64,000 bases of DNA from contig CANMUI010000008.1 in assembly GCA_947501045.1 (NCBI GenBank), forward strand, positions 1 through 64,000, written 5' to 3'. The translations under genes and the position numbers were made by a program. Positions within the stretch are counted from its first letter, which is position 1; the number at the start of each line of letters is the position of its first letter. The notes beneath the pieces were generated by a model. That model saw nothing but the letters and a program-made list of their open reading frames with translations. It was not told the DNA's origin and made no database searches. Below, in pieces: positions 18,564 to 26,940 of the stretch. Source of the DNA: an uncultured Psychrobacter sp. GTDB lineage: Bacteria > Pseudomonadota > Gammaproteobacteria > Pseudomonadales > Moraxellaceae.

Positions 18564-19853
18564 ATGTCGCCTCGCTCTTTTTTCTCCAAGCTACTATCCT
18601 CACGTAACGATAATAACCAGCAACTGACTCAAAACCAAAACGATAGCCCCTACTCTCAATCTTGGAAGCATCGTCTTATGCGTTTTTTCATCATAGTGAC
18701 GTTAATATTATCGGCCATCTGGTTACTATTAGCTATTTGGTATCAGTTTGGCGCTACCAGTTTTATAACTTGGCTTACCACAATAGTCATTATAGGTCTG
18801 TTAATACCTTTATTATCTGCAACATACCGTACAAAACTTGCAAATAAGATTGACGATAAGCTGTCTAATAAAAAGATCAGTAATAAAAAACTTAGTAGAT
18901 GGCTTGCTGGCGGTTATGCTTTTATTTGGCTGGCAGGTCTTGGTTGGTTTTTCTCTATCGAAGCTAAACAAGATCGCAACTGGCAACCAGAGGTTAGTCA
19001 AGTGATAACCTACGAGCGGGATGCCAATAATCCTGATCTGATTACCTTTAGCAACGTACGTAACTTTGATTGGCATACCCCTGATGAAGCAGATGAGCGC
19101 TGGGACACGCGTACGGTTGATATGTCCAAATTATCTGGTGTCGATGTCAGCAACTCTTACTGGATGGGACCGCTGATTGCTCATACTCTAGTAAGCTTTC
19201 GCTTTGAAGATGACAGGCCGCTTGCCTTCTCCTTTGAGATTCGTAAGGAGGAAGGCGAATCGTTCTCAGCGCTAGCAGGATTCTTTCGCCGTTATGAGCT
19301 CAGCCTTATTGGTGCTGAGGAGCGTGATATTATTTATACGCGTAGTAATGCGCGCGGCGAGCAGGTTTATCTGTTTCCCATCAGTCATTTGCAGCACTCT
19401 GAGGTCAAGGCGCTATTTGAGTCTTATTTAATAGCCGCTGATGAGCTGAATACTAAACCGGCTTGGTACAACACCTTGGTCAGCAACTGTACCAATATTA
19501 TCTTTTATATGGCACGAATCGTCAGTGGCGATCGGCTGCCTTGGGATTATCGGATTTGGGTTTCCGGCTGGTTGCCCAATTACCTATATGATGTAGGTAT
19601 GCTCGATGCTAATCCTCAGTTAAACAAAGAGCAGCACAGCGGCCAACCGTGGTCGATGGACACGTGGTATGAGCGCACTCATATCAATCCCAAGACTCAA
19701 GGCTTTGATAATGAGGCGAGCGTAAATGCTGACGTTAATAGCCGCGAGTTCTCGGCTCAAATTCGTCAAGGCATTCCTATTCCACCGTTAGCTGATTCTA
19801 AAAGCGAGGCCGAAGCGAAGGCGCAGTCTGCGGCTAGAGCTTCTGAGGATTGA
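18564..19853 (+). CDS. DUF4105 (Lnb-like) membrane protein
   Basis: A 429-residue protein with three hydrophobic segments near the N-terminus (about residues 38-60, 67-82, 111-127) followed by a large extracytoplasmic domain. The domain matches DUF4105/Lnb N-terminal periplasmic proteins: YWMGPLIAHTLVSFRFEDD and the late NTLVSNCTNIIFYMA, whose Asn-Cys-Thr is the family's papain-like nucleophile region. Function in bacteria is not established. Residues 390-429 are polar and Ala/Glu-rich. It converges with the ycgN-like gene, with 20 bases between the stops. Confidence 0.85.
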   Translation: MSPRSFFSKLLSSRNDNNQQLTQNQNDSPYSQSWKHRLMRFFIIVTLILSAIWLLLAIWYQFGATSFITWLTTIVIIGLLIPLLSATYRTKLANKIDDKLSNKKISNKKLSRWLAGGYAFIWLAGLGWFFSIEAKQDRNWQPEVSQVITYERDANNPDLITFSNVRNFDWHTPDEADERWDTRTVDMSKLSGVDVSNSYWMGPLIAHTLVSFRFEDDRPLAFSFEIRKEEGESFSALAGFFRRYELSLIGAEERDIIYTRSNARGEQVYLFPISHLQHSEVKALFESYLIAADELNTKPAWYNTLVSNCTNIIFYMARIVSGDRLPWDYRIWVSGWLPNYLYDVGMLDANPQLNKEQHSGQPWSMDTWYERTHINPKTQGFDNEASVNADVNSREFSAQIRQGIPIPPLADSKSEAEAKAQSAARASED

Positions 19854-19873
19854 TGTCTGTTAAAATTAATTCT

Positions 19874-20401
19874 CTAAGGTGTCACCCAATTGACCACGCG
19901 CGTCTCCATCTCTTCATCAGTGATGCCAGTCTCGGAGATACAACGCCCTGCCACGCCAATATTAGCGGCACGCATCTGCTGCTGAGTAAGCACCGCGTCT
20001 TCGGTCAGGAGCAGATGCCAACTAAGCAGCGACTGCCCTTTATACAGACGTTTATAAGCGCAGTGCGCGGGTAGCCACATCATACTAGGCAGCTTGTCAG
20101 GCGTGAGCTGAATACAGTCTGGTACATAGTGTTGACGGACATCATAATGCTGGCAGTAACCAGTGGCACAATCCATCAGCTTGCAGGCGACATCAGTATA
20201 TTCAACGTCTTCTACCTCGCTATCATCGTCGTCCATATATTTAATCAAGCAGCAACAACCACAGCCATCGCATAAGGCTTCCCACTCGCTGTGATTGAGT
20301 TCAGACAGTTTAAAACGCGACCAAAATTGCGGTCTTAGCGCCGGCTTTGAATTTATCGATGTGGTATCAGTAATCAATGTTGATGATAATTGCTGTGACA
20401 A
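19874..20401 (-). CDS. ycgN: YcgN/UPF0260 cysteine-cluster protein
   Basis: A 175-residue soluble protein of the UPF0260 family. The family core is clear: EWEALCDGCGCCCLIKYMD (about residues 39-57), VACKLMDCATGYCQHYD, VPDCIQLTPDKLPSMMWLP and CAYKRLYKG. At least nine conserved cysteines suggest a metal or Fe-S cluster, but the function is unknown. The first ~30 residues are Ser/Thr-rich and outside the family core. Convergent with the DUF4105 gene. Confidence 0.92.
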   Translation of the reverse strand: MSQQLSSTLITDTTSINSKPALRPQFWSRFKLSELNHSEWEALCDGCGCCCLIKYMDDDDSEVEDVEYTDVACKLMDCATGYCQHYDVRQHYVPDCIQLTPDKLPSMMWLPAHCAYKRLYKGQSLLSWHLLLTEDAVLTQQQMRAANIGVAGRCISETGITDEEMETRVVNWVTP

Positions 20402-20565
20402 GTTTAACCTCTTAAGATTTTGTTAATTCTGACAATGCTCGTCTAATTATAATAATAGTCCGATAAATGGTAGCATTTTGATAAACAGCGTTACAGTATT
20501 ATAGCTGTTTTTGAGCGCCATGAACGGTAAGGTAGAGCGAGTAATCGAAACGCAATGCTATAATC

Positions 20566-20594
20566 GTTTTACTCTAAAACAAATAGCCTATAAT
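20566..20594 (+). promoter_or_regulatory. Possible promoter of the dienelactone hydrolase gene
   Basis: A perfect TATAAT at 20589-20594 sits about 60 bases ahead of the start, with a poor -35 (GTTTTA) 17 bases upstream. A second TATAAT lies at 20559-20564. Either could be used. Confidence 0.35.
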
Positions 20595-20654
20595 GGGGCT
20601 TTTTTATTATTTATAAACGATTTGTAAAACCCCTAACATAAAAAGGACGATACT

Positions 20655-21392
20655 ATGTCAATTAAAAGCTTTGAGCTTATTAGCACTACTGAAAACGGCG
20701 TTGAGCTAATCAGCTACGTGGCCCTACCAGAGAATGCCTCTGATACTAATCCAGTACCCGGTATTTTTGTTGCCCCTGAATGGTGGGGCGTGGTCGAGTA
20801 TCCCAAAAACGTCGCCGAAAAACTAGCGAAAGCCGGCTATGCAGCAGTAGTTATGGATGCTTATGGTGAAGGTAAGCTCACTGGTGATGCTGAAATGGCG
20901 CAAATGTGGATGCAGCAAGTCCTTGAAGATCAAGATATGCTGATGGCACGCGCGCGCTTGGTACTTAACGACTTTAGCGATCAGCTCGCTGTTAATGGTG
21001 ATAACATCGGCGCGATTGGCTTTTGCTTCGGCGGCAAGGTCGTCCTTGATATGGCACGCGAAGGTATGCCACTAAAAGCGGTTGCCAGCTTCCACGGTAC
21101 GCTTGCTCCCAAGCAGCCTGCTGACAACAACTTCTCGGCCAAAGTATTAGTCGCTCATGGCCGCGATGATTCAATGGTATCAATGGACGCCGTTGAAGAC
21201 TTCAAAAAAGAGATGGATAATGCCGGCGTTGACTATACTGTTGATGTTTATGACAACGCCAAGCACGGCTTTAGTAATCCACAAGCTGATGAGCGTGCTG
21301 CCAAAAATGATATCGATCTAGGCTACAATGAAAAAGCGGCTAAAGAGAGCTGGGATAAAATGATGGACTTTATGAAAGCTAATTTAGGCTAG
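20655..21392 (+). CDS. Dienelactone hydrolase family protein
   Basis: A 245-residue alpha/beta hydrolase of the dienelactone hydrolase family. The nucleophile is cysteine, in GAIGFCFGGKVVLDMA (Cys at about 124). The acid is Asp in VAHGRDDSMV, and His is in DNAKHGFSNPQAD. Early EWWGVVEYPKNVAEKLAKAGY is typical. The substrate need not be dienelactone, since no aromatic-degradation genes are nearby. AAAAGGA precedes the ATG. It is monocistronic and followed by a terminator. Confidence 0.9.
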   Translation: MSIKSFELISTTENGVELISYVALPENASDTNPVPGIFVAPEWWGVVEYPKNVAEKLAKAGYAAVVMDAYGEGKLTGDAEMAQMWMQQVLEDQDMLMARARLVLNDFSDQLAVNGDNIGAIGFCFGGKVVLDMAREGMPLKAVASFHGTLAPKQPADNNFSAKVLVAHGRDDSMVSMDAVEDFKKEMDNAGVDYTVDVYDNAKHGFSNPQADERAAKNDIDLGYNEKAAKESWDKMMDFMKANLG

Positions 21393-21434
21393 TTTGGGTT
21401 AATTTTAGCTTTTAAAGATATTTAGAATAAACCT

Positions 21435-21467
21435 AAAGCAGAGTATGCGTGTCATGCTCTGCTTTTT
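21435..21467 (+). terminator. Intrinsic terminator
   Basis: AAAGCAGAGTATG pairs with CATGCTCTGCTTT (one wobble) around a short loop and ends in six T, about 42 bases past the dienelactone hydrolase stop. Confidence 0.9.
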
Positions 21468-21523
21468 TGTGTGCAAAACCTTTATTATAGTCAATCCCAA
21501 ATAAAACTGACATATTTAGCCAC

Positions 21524-21599
21524 GTGCTACTGGTATTAATTTTACTTGCGTGCTGTGTCTACGCTGACAGAGGCTGCGCAAAATCAATACCAGCAGCAC
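21524..21599. repeat. MITE-like inverted-repeat element, copy 1
   Basis: A 76-base unit with 20-base terminal inverted repeats that agree at 18 positions (GTGCTACTGGTATTAATTTT versus the reverse complement of the right end). The centre contains TGCTGTGTCTACGC and GAGGCTGCG. A diverged copy with the same order of words lies at 53341-53435. No coding capacity. Confidence 0.65.
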
Positions 21600-21775
21600 T
21601 AAATTGTAACACTTTTAAATTTAATCAACTATAGTTGTGTTTTTACTTTCGGAGCCGTTGAATAAACTTACTTTAGATTTATGCAATCTTTGAATGTGTA
21701 GTAAACTGAGCTTATTAAAAGCAAGCGTCCAGCATTTTGCTTTTGCACGATATTAAATAAAAGGTAGCAGTAGCA

Positions 21776-22729
21776 ATGAGTCAAACCAGTATTCAGTGGT
21801 TCCCCGGGCATATGAATAAAGCCCGCAATGAAGTTAAAGAGATCATGCCGGAGATGGATGTAGTCATCGAAGTCATCGACGCGCGCATTCCTTATAGCAG
21901 TGAAAATCCGATGGTCGCGGCTCTTCGTGGACAAAAACCAGTCATCAAAATCCTTAATAAAGCCGATCTTGCTGACCCTGAATTGACCCAAGCATGGATG
22001 GATTATTTAGAGGCGCAAGACGGCGTAAAGGCTATTGCTTGCGACAACAATAAAGCGGATGACGTACAGCGCATCGTGCAATTATGTAAAAACCTAGTGC
22101 CTAATAAAGTCGGCACTGGACGCCAAATCAAAGCCATGATCATGGGCATCCCCAACGTTGGCAAATCAACTTTGATTAATACGCTAGCAGGACGCGCAGT
22201 AGCCAAGACTGGTGACGAGCCTGCGGTCACCAAATCGCAGCAACTGATCAAGATTGATAACGATATTATGCTTTATGACACCCCCGGCATGCTTTGGCCA
22301 AAAGTCGAGAATGCCAATTCTGGCTATCGCTTAGCGGCGACCGGCGGCATTCGTGATACCGCTTTTGACTTTGCCGATGTCGCAGGCTATACCGCTGAGT
22401 ATTTAATCAAAGCCTATCCTGAGCTTCTTAAAGAGCGCTATAAAATTGACGATTTGCCCAAAACGGATTGGGAATTCTTCGAAGTGGCTGGACATAATCG
22501 CGGCCTGCTAAAAAAAGGCGGCATCGTTGATACTTACCGGATGTCTGAGATCCTGATTAATGAGCTGCGCAGTGGTACGCTCGGTCGCATAACGTTGGAG
22601 AAGCCTGAAATGGTAGCGGCAGAGGAAGCCGTCGTCGCTGAGCAAAGGCTCGCGGCTGAAGCCAAAAAAGAGGCGAAATTAGAAGAAAAAAGATTGCGTA
22701 AAAAGCGGGCGCGGAAGAATCGGAAGTAG
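21776..22729 (+). CDS. ylqF: Ribosome biogenesis GTPase YlqF/RbgA
   Basis: A circularly permuted GTPase needed for late assembly of the 50S subunit in bacteria that have been studied. The motif order is permuted as expected: G4 (LNKADL, about residues 60-65) comes before G1 (GIPNVGKST, about 124-132) and G3 (DTPG). The N-terminal IQWFPGHMNKA is the family signature. The C-terminus is a Lys/Arg/Glu-rich tail ending in KKRARKNRK, likely for rRNA contact. At 317 residues it is slightly longer than the Bacillus form. It marks the left edge of the accessory island. Confidence 0.95.
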   Translation: MSQTSIQWFPGHMNKARNEVKEIMPEMDVVIEVIDARIPYSSENPMVAALRGQKPVIKILNKADLADPELTQAWMDYLEAQDGVKAIACDNNKADDVQRIVQLCKNLVPNKVGTGRQIKAMIMGIPNVGKSTLINTLAGRAVAKTGDEPAVTKSQQLIKIDNDIMLYDTPGMLWPKVENANSGYRLAATGGIRDTAFDFADVAGYTAEYLIKAYPELLKERYKIDDLPKTDWEFFEVAGHNRGLLKKGGIVDTYRMSEILINELRSGTLGRITLEKPEMVAAEEAVVAEQRLAAEAKKEAKLEEKRLRKKRARKNRK

Positions 22730-22764
22730 ATTAAAAGAGTCGGTTTGGTGACTTTTAAAATAAA

Positions 22765-23043
22765 TTACTTAGTAGTAAAAACCTGCCCATCAGGCAAGGA
22801 AACCAACCCTAGCAAATAATAAAATACTAGTCTATGTTTCTTTGCTAATGGTGTAATAGCTCTAACAGCTTCTTGCATATTATTATCTGGCAGCGGTAGA
22901 GAGACAGCAAATGTATTTTGCAACTGCACATGAGCGACCGTTACCCCAAATGCTAGCGATAGCTCGAATAATAAAGCACCTTCAGAGGCCAGCTGCTATA
23001 GCTCGATGGCGAATTCTAATATGTTTCCGCTATGAGCGCTGAG
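22765..23043 (-). pseudogene. C-terminal remnant of an unidentified gene with in-frame stop
   Basis: The minus strand keeps an open stretch of 76 codons ending at a TAA (22765-22767). It reads with normal composition: QLASEGALLFELSLAFG, then TFAVSLPLPDNNM, then KKHRLVFYYLLGL. An in-frame TAG at 22996-22998 interrupts it, and the frame continues upstream as SAHSGNILEFAIEL to a TGA at 23044-23046. No start codon fits. It looks like the tail of a gene whose front was lost, probably when the adjoining operon was acquired. The family is not recognised. Confidence 0.55.
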
Positions 23044-23134
23044 TCACTTCGCAAAGCATTACTTAAACATGAGCTTCACACAGACCATATATTGTTTGAT
23101 AGAGAATATGAGTAAATAAAGGAATATTATTAAC

Positions 23135-24985
23135 ATGAATGTGACTTCTTTACCTTTACCTAGTAATGCCTTATATCCAGAAGCTCAAACGTTAAACTTT
23201 GAAAAAATTGCTACATTTATTGGTGGGAATGGTTCTGGCAAATCATTAATTTTGAAATCTATTTTTGATGAAAAGTTAAAGCAAGGGAGCACTCTTTACC
23301 AAGATTATAAAGTTGTTTGTTTTTCTTCAGGGCAAAATGAAAGTTATTCTGAGCGATTCGCTCACTATTTAAATACTGAGCGAGCAAACAAAAGAGCGCT
23401 CAGCTTAGATTGTTTTTATTATGACAAATCACTTGCAAAACTTTTAATATTTTTATCTACAACAGGCGATCATAGTGGTTTAGTACGTACGTTTTTAAAG
23501 CAGAATAACTATGTTGTTGAGAGTGAATTTGATGAAGATGAGTCAACAAAACTCTCTTTTAATGTTAAAGTTGATAAAGCCTACATAGAGCAAGTAAAGC
23601 AGGCAGGCAAGGAAGAAGCAAGTGGTAATAGCGACGTTATTACAAATAAAGCTTATCACCGGACTTTGAAAAACTTTATTCATACTCTAATTGATGAAAG
23701 CTATGATTTTAATGACTCAATAGCCCTCAAAACAGTTAACTTAACTCAAAGTATAGTTTCCAACGTGTCGTTTGAAGCTGATGAACAACCCTCTTTCGAC
23801 TCAAAAATCATGTTCTTTACACAAGCTGCTGATAATGATTATTTTATTGTTAAAAGTAGCGTTGAAGTTGAGTTTTCAAAAGTTAATGAATTGGAAAATG
23901 AGGATAATAAAACTTTACGCTTGGAAGATCTTAGCGATGGTGAGTATCAACTGCTCTTTCTTTATGCATTAGTAGATCTATTTGATAGAGAAAATACTTT
24001 GTTTTTATTTGATGAAGCTGACTCGCATCTTCATTATAAAAATATTGGTAACCTCTGGGATGTTTTTCAGGGATTAGAGGGTAAAGTTATTACTACTACC
24101 CATTTGTTAGACTCTATCTCAAAAGCTGGAATAGACAAATTGAAGGTTATTGAGCATGGTTTGATTCAGAATAATGACTCAGCTTTTAAGCTAACACAGA
24201 GATTGGAATCTCTATCTGAAGTTCAATCTATTCAATTCAAACTCGTCTCCATGTACAAAAATGTGGTTTTAATGGATCATGCACACGACTGGGAAATTTT
24301 TAAAATTTTAGTGTTAAGAAAGCTGGGGATTGATCAAGAGTCTAATGCAGAAATATTAAAGAATTTATCAAGTTTTATTTGTTTAAGTGTTAGTTCAGGA
24401 TATAAAGAAGAATATGAGAAGAAGAAATTTGCTGACAATAAAATTACCTGGTTAAATAATTTTGAAAATCACTATAAGTATTTGGATTGCTGTACTCGAA
24501 ATGTTTTCATGATCTGTGATCGTGATGATTACCCTCTGAGTCTCATAGGATCTTCTAAAGTACCATTAATCGTTAACAAACACGAGAATTTCTCTCCTAA
24601 GAAAGTAAAAGATAACAAGAGAGAAGGTAGTAAGTCTCTGTCTAACACATCATTACTTTCTTGGAGGCGAAGAGAGATAAAGCATTATTTATTATCTCAA
24701 ACGGCCTTAGAAGATTTGTCTATAAATATTAACAATAAACTGCACGATCATGAGCGATTAAAAATTAATAGAAATGGTGATTTAGATGCAAATGGGAATT
24801 TTAATAATTCCCTAGCTAAATTGAGTTCTGAGTTAGTTAAGGATGTAATTGATCCTTTTGTAAATATAGATGGAAAAGGATTTTGTATTGAAAAGACTCA
24901 AAGTTTTGTATCTCGTATCCCTAAAGAAGAAATAAGTGAAGACATAGTAGATATGTATAATTATTTGGTGGCCATTAATGAATAA
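23135..24985 (+). CDS. ABC/OLD-like AAA ATPase with C-terminal TOPRIM-like domain
   Basis: A 616-residue protein. The N-terminal half is an ABC-type ATPase of the OLD/AAA_15/AAA_21 kind: Walker A GGNGSGKS (residues 30-37), signature-like LEDLSDGEYQLLF (about 262-274), Walker B LFLFDEADSHLH (about 288-299) and a switch His in TTTHLLD (about 321). The C-terminal half looks like a degenerate TOPRIM/DUF4435-type nuclease domain: NVVLMDHAHDWEIFKIL (about 376) where a VEGxxD motif is usual (Glu replaced by Asp), FMICDRDDYP (about 456) for the DxD motif, and SWRRREIKHYLL (about 508), like the W-x-rReiEnYLl segment of that group. It is visibly more AT-rich than flanking genes and overlaps the next gene by 8 bases. 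A defence role is inferred. Confidence 0.75.
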   Translation: MNVTSLPLPSNALYPEAQTLNFEKIATFIGGNGSGKSLILKSIFDEKLKQGSTLYQDYKVVCFSSGQNESYSERFAHYLNTERANKRALSLDCFYYDKSLAKLLIFLSTTGDHSGLVRTFLKQNNYVVESEFDEDESTKLSFNVKVDKAYIEQVKQAGKEEASGNSDVITNKAYHRTLKNFIHTLIDESYDFNDSIALKTVNLTQSIVSNVSFEADEQPSFDSKIMFFTQAADNDYFIVKSSVEVEFSKVNELENEDNKTLRLEDLSDGEYQLLFLYALVDLFDRENTLFLFDEADSHLHYKNIGNLWDVFQGLEGKVITTTHLLDSISKAGIDKLKVIEHGLIQNNDSAFKLTQRLESLSEVQSIQFKLVSMYKNVVLMDHAHDWEIFKILVLRKLGIDQESNAEILKNLSSFICLSVSSGYKEEYEKKKFADNKITWLNNFENHYKYLDCCTRNVFMICDRDDYPLSLIGSSKVPLIVNKHENFSPKKVKDNKREGSKSLSNTSLLSWRRREIKHYLLSQTALEDLSININNKLHDHERLKINRNGDLDANGNFNNSLAKLSSELVKDVIDPFVNIDGKGFCIEKTQSFVSRIPKEEISEDIVDMYNYLVAINE

Positions 24986-26894
24986 TTCCAATAACAAATT
25001 GGCACGTATAGTTGAGTTGCTAAGAAAAGATACCGGTATCAATAACTCAATAGATGCAATAGAGCAGCTGTCTTTATTGCTTTTAATAAAATACTTTTAT
25101 GACGTTATTTTATTCAATAACCAAAGTGACATTCACAAAAATTCATTTAGGGGATTATTCTCCGAAATTTATAGCTTTGAACACGGAAAATTAAATAATG
25201 ACTTTTCTATCATAAAAAATATATTTCATGAGATAACTCTTGAAAATAAGAGTTTTTTTAGACAGAGATTTTTTCGTGATGATAGATGGAGGGACATTGA
25301 AGTTGTATTTAATAATATCCCACTGCGTATCCGTTCTTTAAAAATTTTAGAGGCCGCGTTATATGAGTTAGAAAATCTTGATTTTTATGAATTCCTGAAA
25401 GTTGATTTTGATGAGTTACTATTAATTATGGTTAAAGACTCAAGCTCTTCAGGCGCGTTCCACTCTCCAAAATCTTTAGTTGAGGCAATCGTTAAAGTAA
25501 GTAATCCCAGTCCTGTAACAAGTATTTATGACCCAGCTATGGGTACTGGCCGTACATTTATTGAAGTTGAAAAGCATCTAGCTAAAAATCATAAAGATAG
25601 AAGATTTAAGGCTATTGGGAATGATATTAATCCTTTAGCGTATTTAATAGGTATACTCAATTTACTTTTAAATGGAATTAATACTGAAAAGATATCGTTA
25701 TCTGACTCTTTACTACTTAAAGATAACTTAAAGTACGACTTTATTCTTTCGGGTGTACCATTTGGTAAAGCCTCGGACATGAGTAAGTACGAGTATTACT
25801 ACAATGGATACACTGGTAATTTAGAGGCTATGTTTCTTAAGCATGTCATGGATAAGCTAGCGAAAAATGGCAAAGCGGCTCTAATTGTGCCAGATGGCCT
25901 TTTATTTAATAAGGCAAACCAGTTAGATATACTAAGGGGCCAATTGTTAACTCAGTTTGACCTGCACTCTATCTTAAGCCTCCCGGAAGGAGTGTTAGCA
26001 CCATATACAGGAATTAAGGTTAGCGTACTATTTTTTGAAAATACGCTACCAGGAAAGGATATATGGTTTTATGAGCTAAATACTGAGAAGCCTTTAAGTA
26101 AACTTAACTCAATTATTGATAGTGATTTTGAAGAGTTTATTTCTCAGTTTGAAAGTAGAAGAGTAGGTGAAAATTCTTGCCTAATCGATAAGCAGTCATT
26201 AGTAGCAGATGAAACCTTCAACCTTTCGTTTTCATTACCAAAAAATGAAAAAAAGTTTATTTTTGATAAAATAGAAAAAATTAACTCATTGAAGAAAGAG
26301 CAATTAGCTCTAATCGAATCAATTGAAAACTATTTTGAAAATGCATCAAAAAATATAGATGTTGAGCACTTCAAAGATGTGACCGTACAGAGTATATGTG
26401 AACTTAGGAGTGGGTCTCACCTTAACAAATCTGAAGTATCAAGTAATGGAACATATCCAGTTTTTGGAGGTAATGGCATTATAGGATATTACAAAGAGGC
26501 TAATAGATCTAGTAGTTCAATCGTTATTGGTAAAGTTGGAATGTATTGTGGAAATATTCATTTATCCTCCGGACCACACTGGTTAACTAGTAACGCGATA
26601 AGTTTAGAAATAAAAGATAACAAAAGTGTATTTACGCCCTATTTAGCTCATTTATTACAAAGTATGGATCTAAATCAGATGGCTACAGGGATTGCGCAAA
26701 AGTTTATTTCAATTAAACAGCTAAGCAATACAATAGTTTCGCTTCCTAGCTATGAAAAACAAGTTGAACTAAGTAATTGGTTTACTTTGCTAAAAGAAAA
26801 TAAAAGTTCGATACAAAGTCTTTTATTAAAGTTCAACAAAGATCTTGAGCTATTTACTAAAAATTCGATTTTAGAAAAGACCTTTAAATATTAG
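24978..26894 (+). CDS. HsdM-HsdS-like fusion with degenerate methylase motif
   Basis: A 638-residue protein. Residues 5-130 look like the helical HsdM N-terminal domain. Residues 150-400 form an N6-adenine methylase domain: GAFHSPKSLVEAIV (about 158, usually GxFYTPR), motif I DPAMGTGRTFIEV (about 184-196) and ALIVPDGLLF. Motif IV, normally NPPF/NPPY, reads LSGVPFG (about 256-262), so the catalytic Asn is missing. Residues 465-600 form one HsdS-type recognition domain (SICELRSGSHLNKSE, YPVFGGNGIIGYY, SSSIVIGKVG). There is no HsdR. Best reading: a DNA-recognition protein that may bind without methylating. It is translationally coupled to the ATPase by an 8-base overlap. Confidence 0.8.
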   Translation: MNNSNNKLARIVELLRKDTGINNSIDAIEQLSLLLLIKYFYDVILFNNQSDIHKNSFRGLFSEIYSFEHGKLNNDFSIIKNIFHEITLENKSFFRQRFFRDDRWRDIEVVFNNIPLRIRSLKILEAALYELENLDFYEFLKVDFDELLLIMVKDSSSSGAFHSPKSLVEAIVKVSNPSPVTSIYDPAMGTGRTFIEVEKHLAKNHKDRRFKAIGNDINPLAYLIGILNLLLNGINTEKISLSDSLLLKDNLKYDFILSGVPFGKASDMSKYEYYYNGYTGNLEAMFLKHVMDKLAKNGKAALIVPDGLLFNKANQLDILRGQLLTQFDLHSILSLPEGVLAPYTGIKVSVLFFENTLPGKDIWFYELNTEKPLSKLNSIIDSDFEEFISQFESRRVGENSCLIDKQSLVADETFNLSFSLPKNEKKFIFDKIEKINSLKKEQLALIESIENYFENASKNIDVEHFKDVTVQSICELRSGSHLNKSEVSSNGTYPVFGGNGIIGYYKEANRSSSSIVIGKVGMYCGNIHLSSGPHWLTSNAISLEIKDNKSVFTPYLAHLLQSMDLNQMATGIAQKFISIKQLSNTIVSLPSYEKQVELSNWFTLLKENKSSIQSLLLKFNKDLELFTKNSILEKTFKY

Positions 26895-26901
26895 AAATGG
26901 T

Positions 26902-26932
26902 ATAACAGCTATATTGTTAATACGGCTGTTAT
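26902..26932 (+). terminator. Hairpin after the ATPase/methylase-like operon
   Basis: ATAACAGC pairs perfectly with GCTGTTAT across a 15-base loop, 7 bases past the stop, followed by GCTTTATA. The weak T-run makes it a possible rather than certain terminator. Confidence 0.45.
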
Positions 26933-26940
26933 GCTTTATA

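Larger units (their letters stand above)
21393..21775. other. Intergenic region upstream of ylqF
   Basis: A 383-base gap containing the terminator at 21435-21467 and the inverted-repeat element at 21524-21599. The remaining ~170 bases before ylqF should hold its promoter. No gene is visible. Confidence 0.6.

Noticed and set aside
23135..26894. Ordinary type I restriction-modification locus
   Set aside because: No HsdR translocase is present, HsdS is fused and has one recognition domain, and the methylase motif IV is degenerate.
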